Source: DAMCAP01 sp964370205
GTDB taxonomy: Bacteria; Bacillota; Clostridia; Oscillospirales; Ruminococcaceae
Direction of reading: 5' to 3'
Assembly (NCBI GenBank): GCA_964370205.1
Contig: CAYJIK010000001.1
Location: forward strand, 19,623 to 83,622
DNA length: 64,000 bases
A model generated the notes under the pieces. That model saw only the letters and a list, made by a program, of their open reading frames with translations, made no database searches and was not told where the DNA came from. The position numbers and the translations under genes are program-made. Shown here piece by piece: positions 42,476 through 50,453 of this stretch (position 1 is its first letter; the number at the start of each line of letters is the position of its first letter).

Positions 42476-43126
42476 ATGAGAAAAAGTAGGGGACGTTTCG
42501 GAAGTAAACTTAGGCGATCATGGAAGGGCAGGGGAGAGCTACCAATTTTGCACACAATTATGTCCTGCGTGTTTTTGTCAGGGGTGCTACTGGGTAGTGT
42601 GCTACTGCTCATCTCTAAAAATGATGCGGCGACACTCATAACCTCGGTGGTACACGAGTTTACCCAAAGCAGGTTGCAGGACAGTTTCACTACAGTGGCA
42701 TTGCATTCATTTGTCCCCAATGTGATAATGCTCGGTGTGATGTCGTTATGCGGTTACAGCGCAATATCGCAACCGCTTACCTTGACAATACTGCTATCAA
42801 AAGGCGTGCTGTTTGGGACACTCAGCGGTGGACTGTTAGTGTGCTACGGCGCTTCATCGCTTACGAGTATCGGGGTGCTGTTTTTGCCGGGGGCAGTGCT
42901 GTCCGCACTGGTGCTTATATCAGCTTCAAACTTTACTCTAAACCGTTCTGTGACGTTATGGCGACTTATGTACAGCGAAAGCAGTAGCAGGGAAGGGGCA
43001 AATCTGACAGGGGATAGCTACCTTTACACGCTTTTCATACATACCTTTCTACTGCTCTGTGTCGCCTTGGGAGAAGCATTTTTATTCGTCGTCTTCGGTG
43101 GGACTGTCCTTGGTGGGCTTCTGTAA
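42476..43126 (+). CDS. spoIIM: Stage II sporulation protein M-like membrane protein
   Basis: A 216-residue polytopic protein with about five hydrophobic segments, a basic N-terminus and the SpoIIM-type stretch VALHSFVPNVIMLGVMSL. In Bacillus SpoIIM is part of the DMP complex that thins septal peptidoglycan for engulfment and lies near xerD, as here. The family call rests on topology, size and context more than on a diagnostic motif. ATG 42476 is preferred; ATG 42464 is too close to GAAAGGA. The last 45 bases overlap the end of xerD on the other strand. Confidence 0.65.
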   Translation: MRKSRGRFGSKLRRSWKGRGELPILHTIMSCVFLSGVLLGSVLLLISKNDAATLITSVVHEFTQSRLQDSFTTVALHSFVPNVIMLGVMSLCGYSAISQPLTLTILLSKGVLFGTLSGGLLVCYGASSLTSIGVLFLPGAVLSALVLISASNFTLNRSVTLWRLMYSESSSREGANLTGDSYLYTLFIHTFLLLCVALGEAFLFVVFGGTVLGGLL

Positions 43127-44116
43127 CTTAGCTAGTGGGGAGTGGCTCATGGCGTCCTTAATATGCGTGTCCGCCAAATGGGTGTAAATCTCGGTGGTGG
43201 ACAGCTGCGCATGGCCTAAAATTTCCTGTAGCACACGGACATCCGCCGCACCGTGTTGATACATTAGCGTTGCGGCGGTGTGACGCAGTTTGTGCGGTGA
43301 GTATCCTGTGCTGTCCAGGCCTGCTTGGGACAGTGTTTCGTCCACAAGTTGCTGGACACGTCTGCCTGTAATTCTGGTGCCTCTGTTAGACAGAAACAGC
43401 GCTCCACCGGGACGCTCCACATCGGCGGTGTCAGCTAAATAGCTTGCGATAGCTTGTTGACAGGCGCTGTTCAGGTACAGTATGCGTTCCTTGTTACCCT
43501 TACCGATGACTCGAAGTGTATCACCTCGAATATCTCCCACGTTGAGAGCCACAAGTTCGGAAAGACGCATACCACAGTTTAAAAAAAGCGTGACAATACA
43601 GTAATCACGAGAATTACCGTGAAGCTTATCGCTTGATAATAATTTAACGCTTTCCTCGAGTGTAAGATATCGAGGAAGGCCTTTTTTTGTTTTCGGAAGC
43701 TCTAAACTTTCCGCAGGATTGTTTTTCATGATGGTGGTTCGAGTTGTTATATACTTATAAAACGATTTTATAGCAGAACTTTTCCTCGCTCTGGCAGTCG
43801 CTGAATTACTGCGTTCATGTTGTGTAAACGCCATAAAGTCGTAGAGGTCTGCAAGTGTAACGGTGGTCATAAGCGCATTATCTGCATCACGTATCGGTAT
43901 TTCATCAAAATCCATATCAGGGTCAATTGTAGAACTTGGTGAGGTTGAAATGCGAAAGCGATAGAACATCTTGAGGTCGTTATAGTAAGCGTCAACGGTT
44001 TTTGGTGACATACTGCGGATGGTGAGCATGTAATTCAGAAACTCACGCATAAGGTCGGGACAGTCGTAGAAAGGGGCGTATTTAGAACGAACAACATTTT
44101 TCTTAATTGTAGACAT
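43082..44116 (-). CDS. xerD: Tyrosine recombinase XerC/XerD-like
   Basis: A 344-residue tyrosine recombinase that resolves chromosome dimers at dif. Catalytic residues are all present: Arg184 (CGMRLSELV), Lys206 (GKGNKER), His275 and Arg278 (SPHKLRHT), His302 (LGHAQLS) and Tyr311 (YTHLAD). The core-binding domain is longer than usual (XerD is about 296 residues), with an insertion at about residues 55-80, and a charged tail follows the catalytic domain. RBS TAGGAG. TATAAT lies at 44148-44143, inside a region containing a 28-bp palindrome. Confidence 0.93.
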   Translation of the reverse strand: MSTIKKNVVRSKYAPFYDCPDLMREFLNYMLTIRSMSPKTVDAYYNDLKMFYRFRISTSPSSTIDPDMDFDEIPIRDADNALMTTVTLADLYDFMAFTQHERSNSATARARKSSAIKSFYKYITTRTTIMKNNPAESLELPKTKKGLPRYLTLEESVKLLSSDKLHGNSRDYCIVTLFLNCGMRLSELVALNVGDIRGDTLRVIGKGNKERILYLNSACQQAIASYLADTADVERPGGALFLSNRGTRITGRRVQQLVDETLSQAGLDSTGYSPHKLRHTAATLMYQHGAADVRVLQEILGHAQLSTTEIYTHLADTHIKDAMSHSPLAKLQKPTKDSPTEDDE

Positions 44117-44150
44117 GCGAAACTCCTAAATGGCGGTTTTCAATTATATT

Positions 44151-44178
44151 ATTTCGCTAAATTTGTATTTAGCGAAAT
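44151..44178. other. 28-bp perfect palindrome, candidate dif site or xerD operator
   Basis: ATTTCGCTAAAT (44151-44162), TTGT, ATTTAGCGAAAT (44167-44178). Read as dif it is an 11-bp arm, 6-bp centre, 11-bp arm. Compared with E. coli dif from memory, 17 of 28 positions agree, including CGC near the left end and AAAT at the right end. It overlaps the -35/spacer region of the xerD promoter, so a repressor operator is the main alternative. The 246 bases from here to the next gene (44425) hold nothing else recognisable. Confidence 0.5.
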
Positions 44179-44424
44179 TTTATAAAACTATCCCCCACTG
44201 TTCCTTTCTATAAAATTCAGTTATGATACTACTTATGTGTTTATTTTTTGCTAATGCAGTCACAAGCCGCAAACTCGGAACACTCCTCAGATGATAACCC
44301 CAAAAGCAAAGCCACGTCTGATCTACGTACACAATCTAACAAACATCGCCACACAAATCACAACGCTAAAACCCTTCTTCATTCCCATGTTTTGTTAAAA
44401 AAATCACAACAATGCCAATACCTA

Positions 44425-44898
44425 TCAATCAACAATACCAAGTTCCGTCATCAGTTTGGTGTAGCGTTCCAGTTCATGTTCGGCTACAGGAAAGTCGGGA
44501 TTGTAGTGGCAGTGATCGAGCACATCTGCGTCCTTCAGAAGTTCGTCGTACTCGCCGTGGACATTTTGCTTGTCGCTGTGGTTTGATATTGCGGTGACGA
44601 TAATGTTTATTTCATCAACATTATAGGTGCCCAACTGCGTAATGATGCTTCTAGCCCTTTTCGAGCCGTTTAATGCGTGGTTTTCACTACTCCCCCCTGC
44701 TTCCATGTACCCTATATCATGGAGCATACCGCAGGTGGCGGCAAGTTCGGCGTTTAGACCTCGCTTTTTCGCAAGTAACACACAGAGTTTTGAAACTCCG
44801 TACATATGCGAAGCGTATATGCAAAGCTGTTTAGTCTCGTTCTCCCCGACTATATTGTCAAGGCACTCCCTCAGAAGCTCTAACCTATTTTCCTCCAT
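44425..44898 (-). CDS. HD-domain phosphohydrolase
   Basis: A 157-residue HD-domain protein. The metal-binding residues are His in IYASHMYG, HD in LHDIGY, and later ISNHSD and KDADVLD. The fold fits a nucleotide or small-molecule phosphohydrolase; the substrate is unknown. ATG 44898 follows GGGGAGGGGAG; upstream in-frame codons to 44958 would add 20 residues spanning that RBS and are rejected. Confidence 0.85.
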   Translation of the reverse strand: MEENRLELLRECLDNIVGENETKQLCIYASHMYGVSKLCVLLAKKRGLNAELAATCGMLHDIGYMEAGGSSENHALNGSKRARSIITQLGTYNVDEINIIVTAISNHSDKQNVHGEYDELLKDADVLDHCHYNPDFPVAEHELERYTKLMTELGIVD

Positions 44899-44941
44899 AG
44901 CACTCCCCTCCCCCGCTAAACTCTTGCCAACATTATACCAC

Positions 44942-44990
44942 AAAAAAGCGAAGCACAAAAGTATACACTTTCATCGCTCCGCTTGTTTTT
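44942..44990 (-). terminator. Terminator after the CD1247-type gene
   Basis: AAGCGAAGC (44946-44954) pairs with GCTCCGCTT (44976-44984) with one G-U. On the minus strand a T6 run follows the stem. Confidence 0.7.
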
Positions 44991-45033
44991 ATATATTTTT
45001 TCAGATTGTGTCGCCACTATCTAATGACTCTGC

Positions 45034-45495
45034 CTATTCCTCTTCGCTCATCGCTTCGTCGATGTCAAACTCCAGACTTTCGCCACAGTTTGGGCAAGTC
45101 ATTTGACCGGACTCAGCCATGCTTTTATCTAGAAATATGCTGTCCGAACAGGTGGGACAAATAATTTCATACACAGGACCTTCAATCAGTTCCTCGTCGT
45201 CATCACCACATCCACAGCCGCAACCACAGCCACAGTCATCGTCGTCGTCATCGTAATCTTCATCGTCATAATCGTCGTATAGGTCTTCCTCCACTAAGCT
45301 TAGATCCTCGTCGATAATGTCAACATGGTGACCAAGCTCTACGATAACTTCGGTGTTTTCGGTGATTTCGAACGCCATGTCCTCCAGTGTGTCAATTATA
45401 GCGGAAAACAGTTTGCCTTCGTTTGTGGTTTTGTCTATTGACATGCCATCAAGAAGCCCCTTTAGGTAAGCAACTTTCTCGGTTATCTTCATCAT
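45034..45495 (-). CDS. CD1247 N-terminal domain-like acidic zinc-ribbon protein
   Basis: A 153-residue protein. The N-terminal helical domain (KITEKVAYLKGLLDGM) matches the clostridial CD1247 N-terminal domain. A very acidic segment (about residues 70-95) runs into an alternating Cys-Gly repeat of five units, then a zinc ribbon: CPTC, 15 residues, CPNC. The function is unknown. It lies next to efp, a common clostridial pairing. The repeat coding DNA is low-complexity (GCCGCA-like) and may vary in length between strains. Confidence 0.72.
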   Translation of the reverse strand: MMKITEKVAYLKGLLDGMSIDKTTNEGKLFSAIIDTLEDMAFEITENTEVIVELGHHVDIIDEDLSLVEEDLYDDYDDEDYDDDDDDCGCGCGCGCGDDDEELIEGPVYEIICPTCSDSIFLDKSMAESGQMTCPNCGESLEFDIDEAMSEEE

Positions 45496-45595
45496 AATAA
45501 TCTACATCCCTTTCTTAGGTGTTTTGAGTATTCACAATTTTCATACCAAATTGCAGTCGTATACTACACTGTGCCATTGCAGACATCGCAAACGC

Positions 45596-46156
45596 CTACT
45601 TTGCACGCTCCAGATACTCGCCTGTTCTGGTGTCAACACGGATTTTGTCGCCCTCGTTTATAAACAGAGGCACGCTTATTTCCGCACCGGTTTCAAGTGT
45701 TGCCGGCTTTTGGACATTTGTCGCTGTATCTCCCTTGAATCCGGGGTCAGTCTGAGTTATGACAAGTTCCACGAAAACAGGAGGCTCTACGCCGAAAACG
45801 CTACCCTTGTAGGACAGCACCTTAACGTCGGTGTTCTCTTTGACAAACTTGAAGTTGTCGTCTAAAACATCCTCGCTGATGGGCATGTTTTCGTAGGTTT
45901 CGTTGTCCATAAAGTAGTAAAGGTTGCCGTCCTGATATAGGTACTGCATGTCCTTTCTCTCAACAAAAGCTGTAGGGAACTTATCACTGGGGTTAAAGGT
46001 ACGCTCAACCACCGCTCCTGTAATAACATTTCTAATCTTCGTGCGCACAAACGCCGCACCTTTTCCGGGTTTTACATGCTGAAACTCGATAATCTGAAAA
46101 ACTGCACCGTCGATATCGAAGGTAACACCGTTTCTAAAATCGCCTGCTACTACCAT
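45596..46156 (-). CDS. efp: Translation elongation factor P
   Basis: A 186-residue EF-P that rescues ribosomes stalled on polyproline. Three beta-barrel domains. The tip loop is HVKPGKGAAFVR with Lys32, the residue modified in other bacteria (5-aminopentanol in Bacillus). The C-terminus contains TDPGFKGDTA, the EF-P signature. ATG 46156 follows AGGAGG by nine bases; the longer open frame to 46267 adds 37 residues unlike EF-P and is untranslated leader. Confidence 0.97.
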   Translation of the reverse strand: MVVAGDFRNGVTFDIDGAVFQIIEFQHVKPGKGAAFVRTKIRNVITGAVVERTFNPSDKFPTAFVERKDMQYLYQDGNLYYFMDNETYENMPISEDVLDDNFKFVKENTDVKVLSYKGSVFGVEPPVFVELVITQTDPGFKGDTATNVQKPATLETGAEISVPLFINEGDKIRVDTRTGEYLERAK

Positions 46157-46296
46157 AAATATAGCCTCCTTAAAATAATAACTAACTAAAACCTCGCTGT
46201 ACGGCATGTCCAAACACTCCGCAAACAAATCCAAAGTGTGCGGAAACTTACATAATAAATCAAACAAACTGTTTAATGATGCTGTACTTCCATACC

Positions 46297-46325
46297 ATTT
46301 TACTCTAAAAGTGCGGTTTTGGCAA
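46297..46325 (-). promoter_or_regulatory. Sigma-A promoter of efp
   Basis: On the minus strand TTGCCA (46325-46320), 17 bases, TAAAAT (46302-46297), giving a leader of about 135 bases. The rest of the gene-free stretch 46157-46567 holds the next terminator and nothing else recognised. Confidence 0.6.
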
Positions 46326-46500
46326 TAGGTTATAGAAAACTACTATGTAAAAACCATAAATTTTTTACATAAAATGTGTGACACATCACAAAACCCACTA
46401 AATGCATAGTGAGATTTCTGAATTGTCACTGTATTACAGTGGTAGCTTTGTTATTATACTGTGGAGTGCGGGGCATTATATGTAAATTATTGTCACGCAC

Positions 46501-46546
46501 AAAAAAGAAGCGGAGTGAGCTGACTATTGCCTGCCCTCTCCGCTTC
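46501..46546 (-). terminator. Terminator after DUF378 gene
   Basis: GAAGCGGAG (46507-46515) pairs perfectly with CTCCGCTTC (46538-46546), followed on the minus strand by T6 (46506-46501). Confidence 0.75.
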
Positions 46547-46567
46547 GTTTCTATTCATCTGCGAAAT

Positions 46568-46834
46568 CTAGGTTATTTCACCACTTTGCTCTATATGCTT
46601 AAACAGTAGCGAAATACACCACACTCCCGCAACGGCTACCAGTGTGTAGACCACACGGCTGATAAGCCCTGCCTGGCCTCCAAAAAGCCAAGCCACCGCA
46701 TCAAACTGTAAAAGCCCGATAAGCCCCCAGTTTAGTGCGCCAACAATAACTAATAGTAAAGCTGCTTTATCAATCATAGTATATACCCATGCTTTTTCAC
46801 CCATAAACATGACATTATGCCCAAAAGGCGGCAT
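46568..46834 (-). CDS. DUF378-type small membrane protein
   Basis: An 88-residue protein with two membrane helices: the first ALLLVIVGALNWGLIGL and the second SRVVYTLVAVAGVWCISLL. This arrangement is DUF378, function unknown. The start is uncertain. ATG 46834 has a GAAAGG Shine-Dalgarno, while ATG 46777 gives the usual short N-terminus (MIDKAALL) without a clear RBS. It is a lone gene with its own terminator. Confidence 0.7.
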   Translation of the reverse strand: MPPFGHNVMFMGEKAWVYTMIDKAALLLVIVGALNWGLIGLLQFDAVAWLFGGQAGLISRVVYTLVAVAGVWCISLLFKHIEQSGEIT

Positions 46835-47083
46835 GGGTTTGCACCACCTTTCGACTATTTTTGGATCCACCACTACTATTCACACAGCCTAGAGTGTGCG
46901 GACAGCTTTTGGAAGTTCTCAGTCTGACGTTAGAAGTTTTAGTTTCAAAGGGAAACTTCACTTTTTTCGCTGACAAAAAACCTGCTCAAAATCTGCACTG
47001 TTTATATAGCAAAGACAGACCCTAGTCATATTTATTATACACAGCACAATAGCCTATATACAGAATAAAAATTACCTTTGAAA

Positions 47084-47851
47084 TCACCTTTTAATTTCAA
47101 AAACCCTCAAACCGTTTTCAAAGGTCGCTTTTACAAATTCATCCTTTTGTATACCCTTTAGTTCGGACAACACCTGGACCACACTGTGAAGCATAGTGGA
47201 GTCACAGCGTTTTCCCCTGTTCGGTACAGGTGCCATATATGGGCAATCAGTTTCGATAAGTAGCCTGTCCATCGGGACTGCCGCCGCCGCTAACAGTGGC
47301 TTCTTTGCATTTTTAAAGGTCACAACACCGGTAAAACCGATGTATAGCCCCAAATCCACCATCTGTTTGGCTAGATGTTCGTCACCTGAGAAGCAGTGTA
47401 CAATCCCCTTTGGACGGTACTTCTTTATGATGTCCATGGTGTCGGCTACCGCCTCCCTCGAGTGGATAACCACAGGAAGGTCAAGTTCCTTGGCAAGTTC
47501 CAGCTGACGGGCAAACACCTGCTTTTGCACATCTCGGGGGGAGAAGTCATAGTGATAGTCAAGCCCTATCTCCCCTATCGCAACAATTTTATTATCCTTT
47601 ACACCCTCAAGTATACTCCCCTCAACTTCCGAGTTGTAATCACTCGAATTATGAGGGTGTATGCCCAGTGTGCCATAAAAAAAACTGTGATTTCTTGCCA
47701 GTTCCATTGTCGTGGAAAGTGATTTCACACTGCTTGAGCAGTTCACTACAAGCTCAATGCCGCTTGCAGGCAGTGCTTTTATCACCACTTCCCTATCGTC
47801 ATCAAACTGCTTATCGTCATAGTGGGCGTGTGTGTCGAAAATTCCCGGCAT
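47084..47851 (-). CDS. tatD: TatD-family metal-dependent hydrolase
   Basis: A 255-residue TIM-barrel DNase/hydrolase of the TatD family. FDTHAHYDD carries the first metal-binding His pair; IGEIGLDYHYD, PVVIHSREA, GIVHCFSGD and LIETDCPYMAPVPNRGK provide the rest. ATG 47851 has GAGAGG at good spacing; ATG 47857 is too close. It directly follows metG, the order seen in Bacillus (metS-yabD), so it is probably co-transcribed. The 210 bases upstream of the DUF378 gene hold only a short GTTTC/GAAAC hairpin. Confidence 0.93.
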   Translation of the reverse strand: MPGIFDTHAHYDDKQFDDDREVVIKALPASGIELVVNCSSSVKSLSTTMELARNHSFFYGTLGIHPHNSSDYNSEVEGSILEGVKDNKIVAIGEIGLDYHYDFSPRDVQKQVFARQLELAKELDLPVVIHSREAVADTMDIIKKYRPKGIVHCFSGDEHLAKQMVDLGLYIGFTGVVTFKNAKKPLLAAAAVPMDRLLIETDCPYMAPVPNRGKRCDSTMLHSVVQVLSELKGIQKDEFVKATFENGLRVFEIKR

Positions 47852-47868
47852 TAGCATTTCCTCTCTAT

Positions 47869-49848
47869 CTACCTTACCACCGAACCAACCGGCACAGCGT
47901 CATCTATAAATATAACCTTCACATCGGGGCTTCCGTCCTCTTTTACCGAGTCGGCGGCTAGTATCATGCCTTCGCTCACCACGCCACGCAGTTTTGCCGG
48001 CTGTAGGTTTGCGACAACGCATACCTTCTTGCCTATTAACTCTTCGGGAGTATACCACGGCGCAATACCGCTTACTACCTGTCTGCCGCCCTCCATGCCG
48101 TCGTCAAGCTGTAGCTGAAGAAGCTTGTCCGACTTCTTAACAGGCTCGCAGGTGACTATCTTAGCAACACGCAGGCTGACCTTTGCAAAGTCGGCTATTG
48201 TTATTATGCCCTGTGTTTCCTCTTGTTTTTCCTTGGGTTTTTCTTCTTTTGGAGCTTCGACTTTTTTCTCTGTCTTAGCTTCGACCGGTGCTGTCATTGC
48301 TTCAAGTTCCGCAATTTCCTTTTCGATGTCTATACGTGGAAACAGGTTTTCCCCTCTGTGAATATTATAGCGCGACTGTGTTCTGTACATAGCAAATTCA
48401 TGCAGTTGCGACAACCAGTCCACGCCGAGGTCACGCAGTATCCTATCACAGGAGGACGGCATAAACGGCGTAAGCAGTATAGCAGAAATTCGTATAACTT
48501 CTAACAGATTGAACAGCACGCACGCAAGACGTGGATGGTCTTCGGGGTTTTTGCCGAGTATCCACGGTGTGGTTTCGTCTATATATTTGTTAGCTCTCGC
48601 CACAACTGCCATAACATCAACAAGAGCACTCTGGAAGTGTTGTTCTTCCATGTTCGCCTCGTACTTGTCTTTGACAGTCTTCATCATCTCGACAAGTTCA
48701 TTGTCGATGTCAGCGGTCACTCGCTCTGTCGGCAATTCCGCTCCAAAGTACTTCTCGCACATGGTAAGTGTACGTGAGACAAGGTTACCGAGGTCGTTGG
48801 ACAGGTCGGTATTTATGCGTGTGGCAAGCAGTTCGTTTGAGAATGTTCCGTCCGAGCCAAATGGAAACTCACGAAGCAAGAAGTAGCGAAGTGCGTCAGC
48901 ACCATAGCGGTTAGCAAGTATGACAGGGTCTATAACATTTCCACGGGACTTGCTCATCTTATTGCCATCCATCAGTAGCAGACCATGCACAAACACCTTT
49001 GACGGAAGTGGCAGGTCTAGCGCCATAAGCACCGCAGGCCAGATGATGGTGTGGAAGCGGTTTATCTCACGTCCTGCCAGATGGACGTCACCGGGCCAGA
49101 ACTTATCAAATCCTGTGTTTTTATCGTTGAGATACCCAAGCGACGATATATAACTGAACAGCGCATCAATCCAAACATATATGACATGCTCGGGGTCAAA
49201 GTCAACCGACACGCCCCAGTTAAAGCTGGTTCGAGTGACACAGAGGTCCTCAAGCCCCGGCTTAATAAAGTTATTTATCATCTCGGTGAGTGCGGAAGGT
49301 GGGTAGACAAAGTTAGGGTTGTTCTTATAAAACTCCACGAGGCGATCAGCGTATTTAGACAGCTTAAAGAAGTACGCCTCCTCCTCTGCGTCTATGACAT
49401 CACGCCCACAGTCGGGACACTTGCCTGCGACCAGCTGTGTTTCTGTCCAAAACGACTCGCAGGGAACGCAGTACTTACCCTTGTAACCACCCTTGTAAAT
49501 ATCGCCGTTGTCAAACAGTATCTTAAAAGCACGCTGAACTGTCTGTTCATGGTAGTCATCTGTAGTGCGGACATATCTATCGTAGGAGATATCCATAAGT
49601 TCCCACAGCTTGTAGATATCAGCGACAATGCCGTCCACATACGCCTTAGGGGTAACCCCTGCCGCCTTTGCTTTTTCCTCTATTTTTAAGCCGTGCTCAT
49701 CTGTCCCTGTAACAAACACAACGTCCATACCATACTGACGCTTGTACCTCGCCATAACGTCAGCGGCGACAGTACAGTAGGCGTGACCAATATGCAACTT
49801 GTCACTCGGGTAGTATATCGGGGTTGAGATGTAAAAGGTCTCTTTCAT
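47869..49848 (-). CDS. metG: Methionyl-tRNA synthetase with C-terminal tRNA-binding domain
   Basis: A 659-residue class I synthetase. The HIGH motif is KLHIGHAY near residue 20, KMSKS is GNKMSKSRGN, and the zinc knuckle is CVPC ... CPDC. After the anticodon-binding helices comes a Lys/Glu-rich linker and a C-terminal EMAP-like OB domain (ITIADFAKVSLRVAKI ... VCVVANLQPAKLRGV) that improves tRNA binding and dimerisation. Length and architecture are those of Firmicute MetS. Confidence 0.97.
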   Translation of the reverse strand: MKETFYISTPIYYPSDKLHIGHAYCTVAADVMARYKRQYGMDVVFVTGTDEHGLKIEEKAKAAGVTPKAYVDGIVADIYKLWELMDISYDRYVRTTDDYHEQTVQRAFKILFDNGDIYKGGYKGKYCVPCESFWTETQLVAGKCPDCGRDVIDAEEEAYFFKLSKYADRLVEFYKNNPNFVYPPSALTEMINNFIKPGLEDLCVTRTSFNWGVSVDFDPEHVIYVWIDALFSYISSLGYLNDKNTGFDKFWPGDVHLAGREINRFHTIIWPAVLMALDLPLPSKVFVHGLLLMDGNKMSKSRGNVIDPVILANRYGADALRYFLLREFPFGSDGTFSNELLATRINTDLSNDLGNLVSRTLTMCEKYFGAELPTERVTADIDNELVEMMKTVKDKYEANMEEQHFQSALVDVMAVVARANKYIDETTPWILGKNPEDHPRLACVLFNLLEVIRISAILLTPFMPSSCDRILRDLGVDWLSQLHEFAMYRTQSRYNIHRGENLFPRIDIEKEIAELEAMTAPVEAKTEKKVEAPKEEKPKEKQEETQGIITIADFAKVSLRVAKIVTCEPVKKSDKLLQLQLDDGMEGGRQVVSGIAPWYTPEELIGKKVCVVANLQPAKLRGVVSEGMILAADSVKEDGSPDVKVIFIDDAVPVGSVVR

Positions 49849-49896
49849 TTTTACGCTCCTTTATTGTAACCACATTTTGGTGGTGTTTTTGTTTTG

Positions 49897-50340
49897 TTAT
49901 AAGTATAACCTATAGATAAGCTGTTCTTGGGAACTTTCTCTAAAGAAAACATAATCTGTAGGCAGCGCAGTCTTTTCGGCGAACACTGCGCCGAGCTTTT
50001 TGATAATATGCTCCGATACAGCGTTACTCTCCCGACAGCAAAGCATTATTTCGCTCATGCCATGCGCCACAAAAAGTGGTAGCAACATCTTCGCAGCCAC
50101 ATATGAGTAGTTATTACCACGAAAAGGCACGTCTATCTCGTAACCGACATTACCGTTATAATAAAAGTGATAGTTGTGCCCAATTCGCGCGCTTATTTTG
50201 CCAACGACGCTATCGGTGCGGTTTTCTATTATATCGTAGTAATAGAAAGGGATAATCTTATCGTCGCCTTGATCATGCTCTATGAGCCTGAGCGTCAAGA
50301 GATCGCCGACGATTACGTCATATTCTCTTAAAAACTCCAT
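49897..50340 (-). CDS. GNAT-like acetyltransferase
   Basis: A 147-residue protein resembling the GNAT fold: LTLRLIEHDQGDD at the N-terminus, VGYEIDVPFRGNNYSYVAAKMLL in place of motif A, and ESNAVSEHIIKKLGA as the acetyl-CoA-pocket helix. The canonical RxxGxG/A loop is degenerate (FRGNNYSYVA). The substrate is unknown. ATG 50340 has AGAGG at 7-base spacing. It lies between a membrane-anchored orphan and metG. Confidence 0.65.
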   Translation of the reverse strand: MEFLREYDVIVGDLLTLRLIEHDQGDDKIIPFYYYDIIENRTDSVVGKISARIGHNYHFYYNGNVGYEIDVPFRGNNYSYVAAKMLLPLFVAHGMSEIMLCCRESNAVSEHIIKKLGAVFAEKTALPTDYVFFRESSQEQLIYRLYL

Positions 50341-50453
50341 AGTCATACCTCTTCCCTACCACTAATCAGGCTATATTATAGCACACTACAGACTGTTTTG
50401 CTACAGTTTTAGCTGTTTTTAACCATCAAAGACCAAAGTTTAGGCATAGATGA

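Noticed and set aside
43082..44116. Integrase of a prophage or integrative element
   Set aside because: No phage or conjugation genes, att sites or tRNA nearby; the context is conserved core genes and the motifs fit Xer.
45180..45290. CRISPR or tandem repeat array
   Set aside because: The short repeat encodes an in-frame Cys-Gly and Asp tract inside a gene; there are no spacers.
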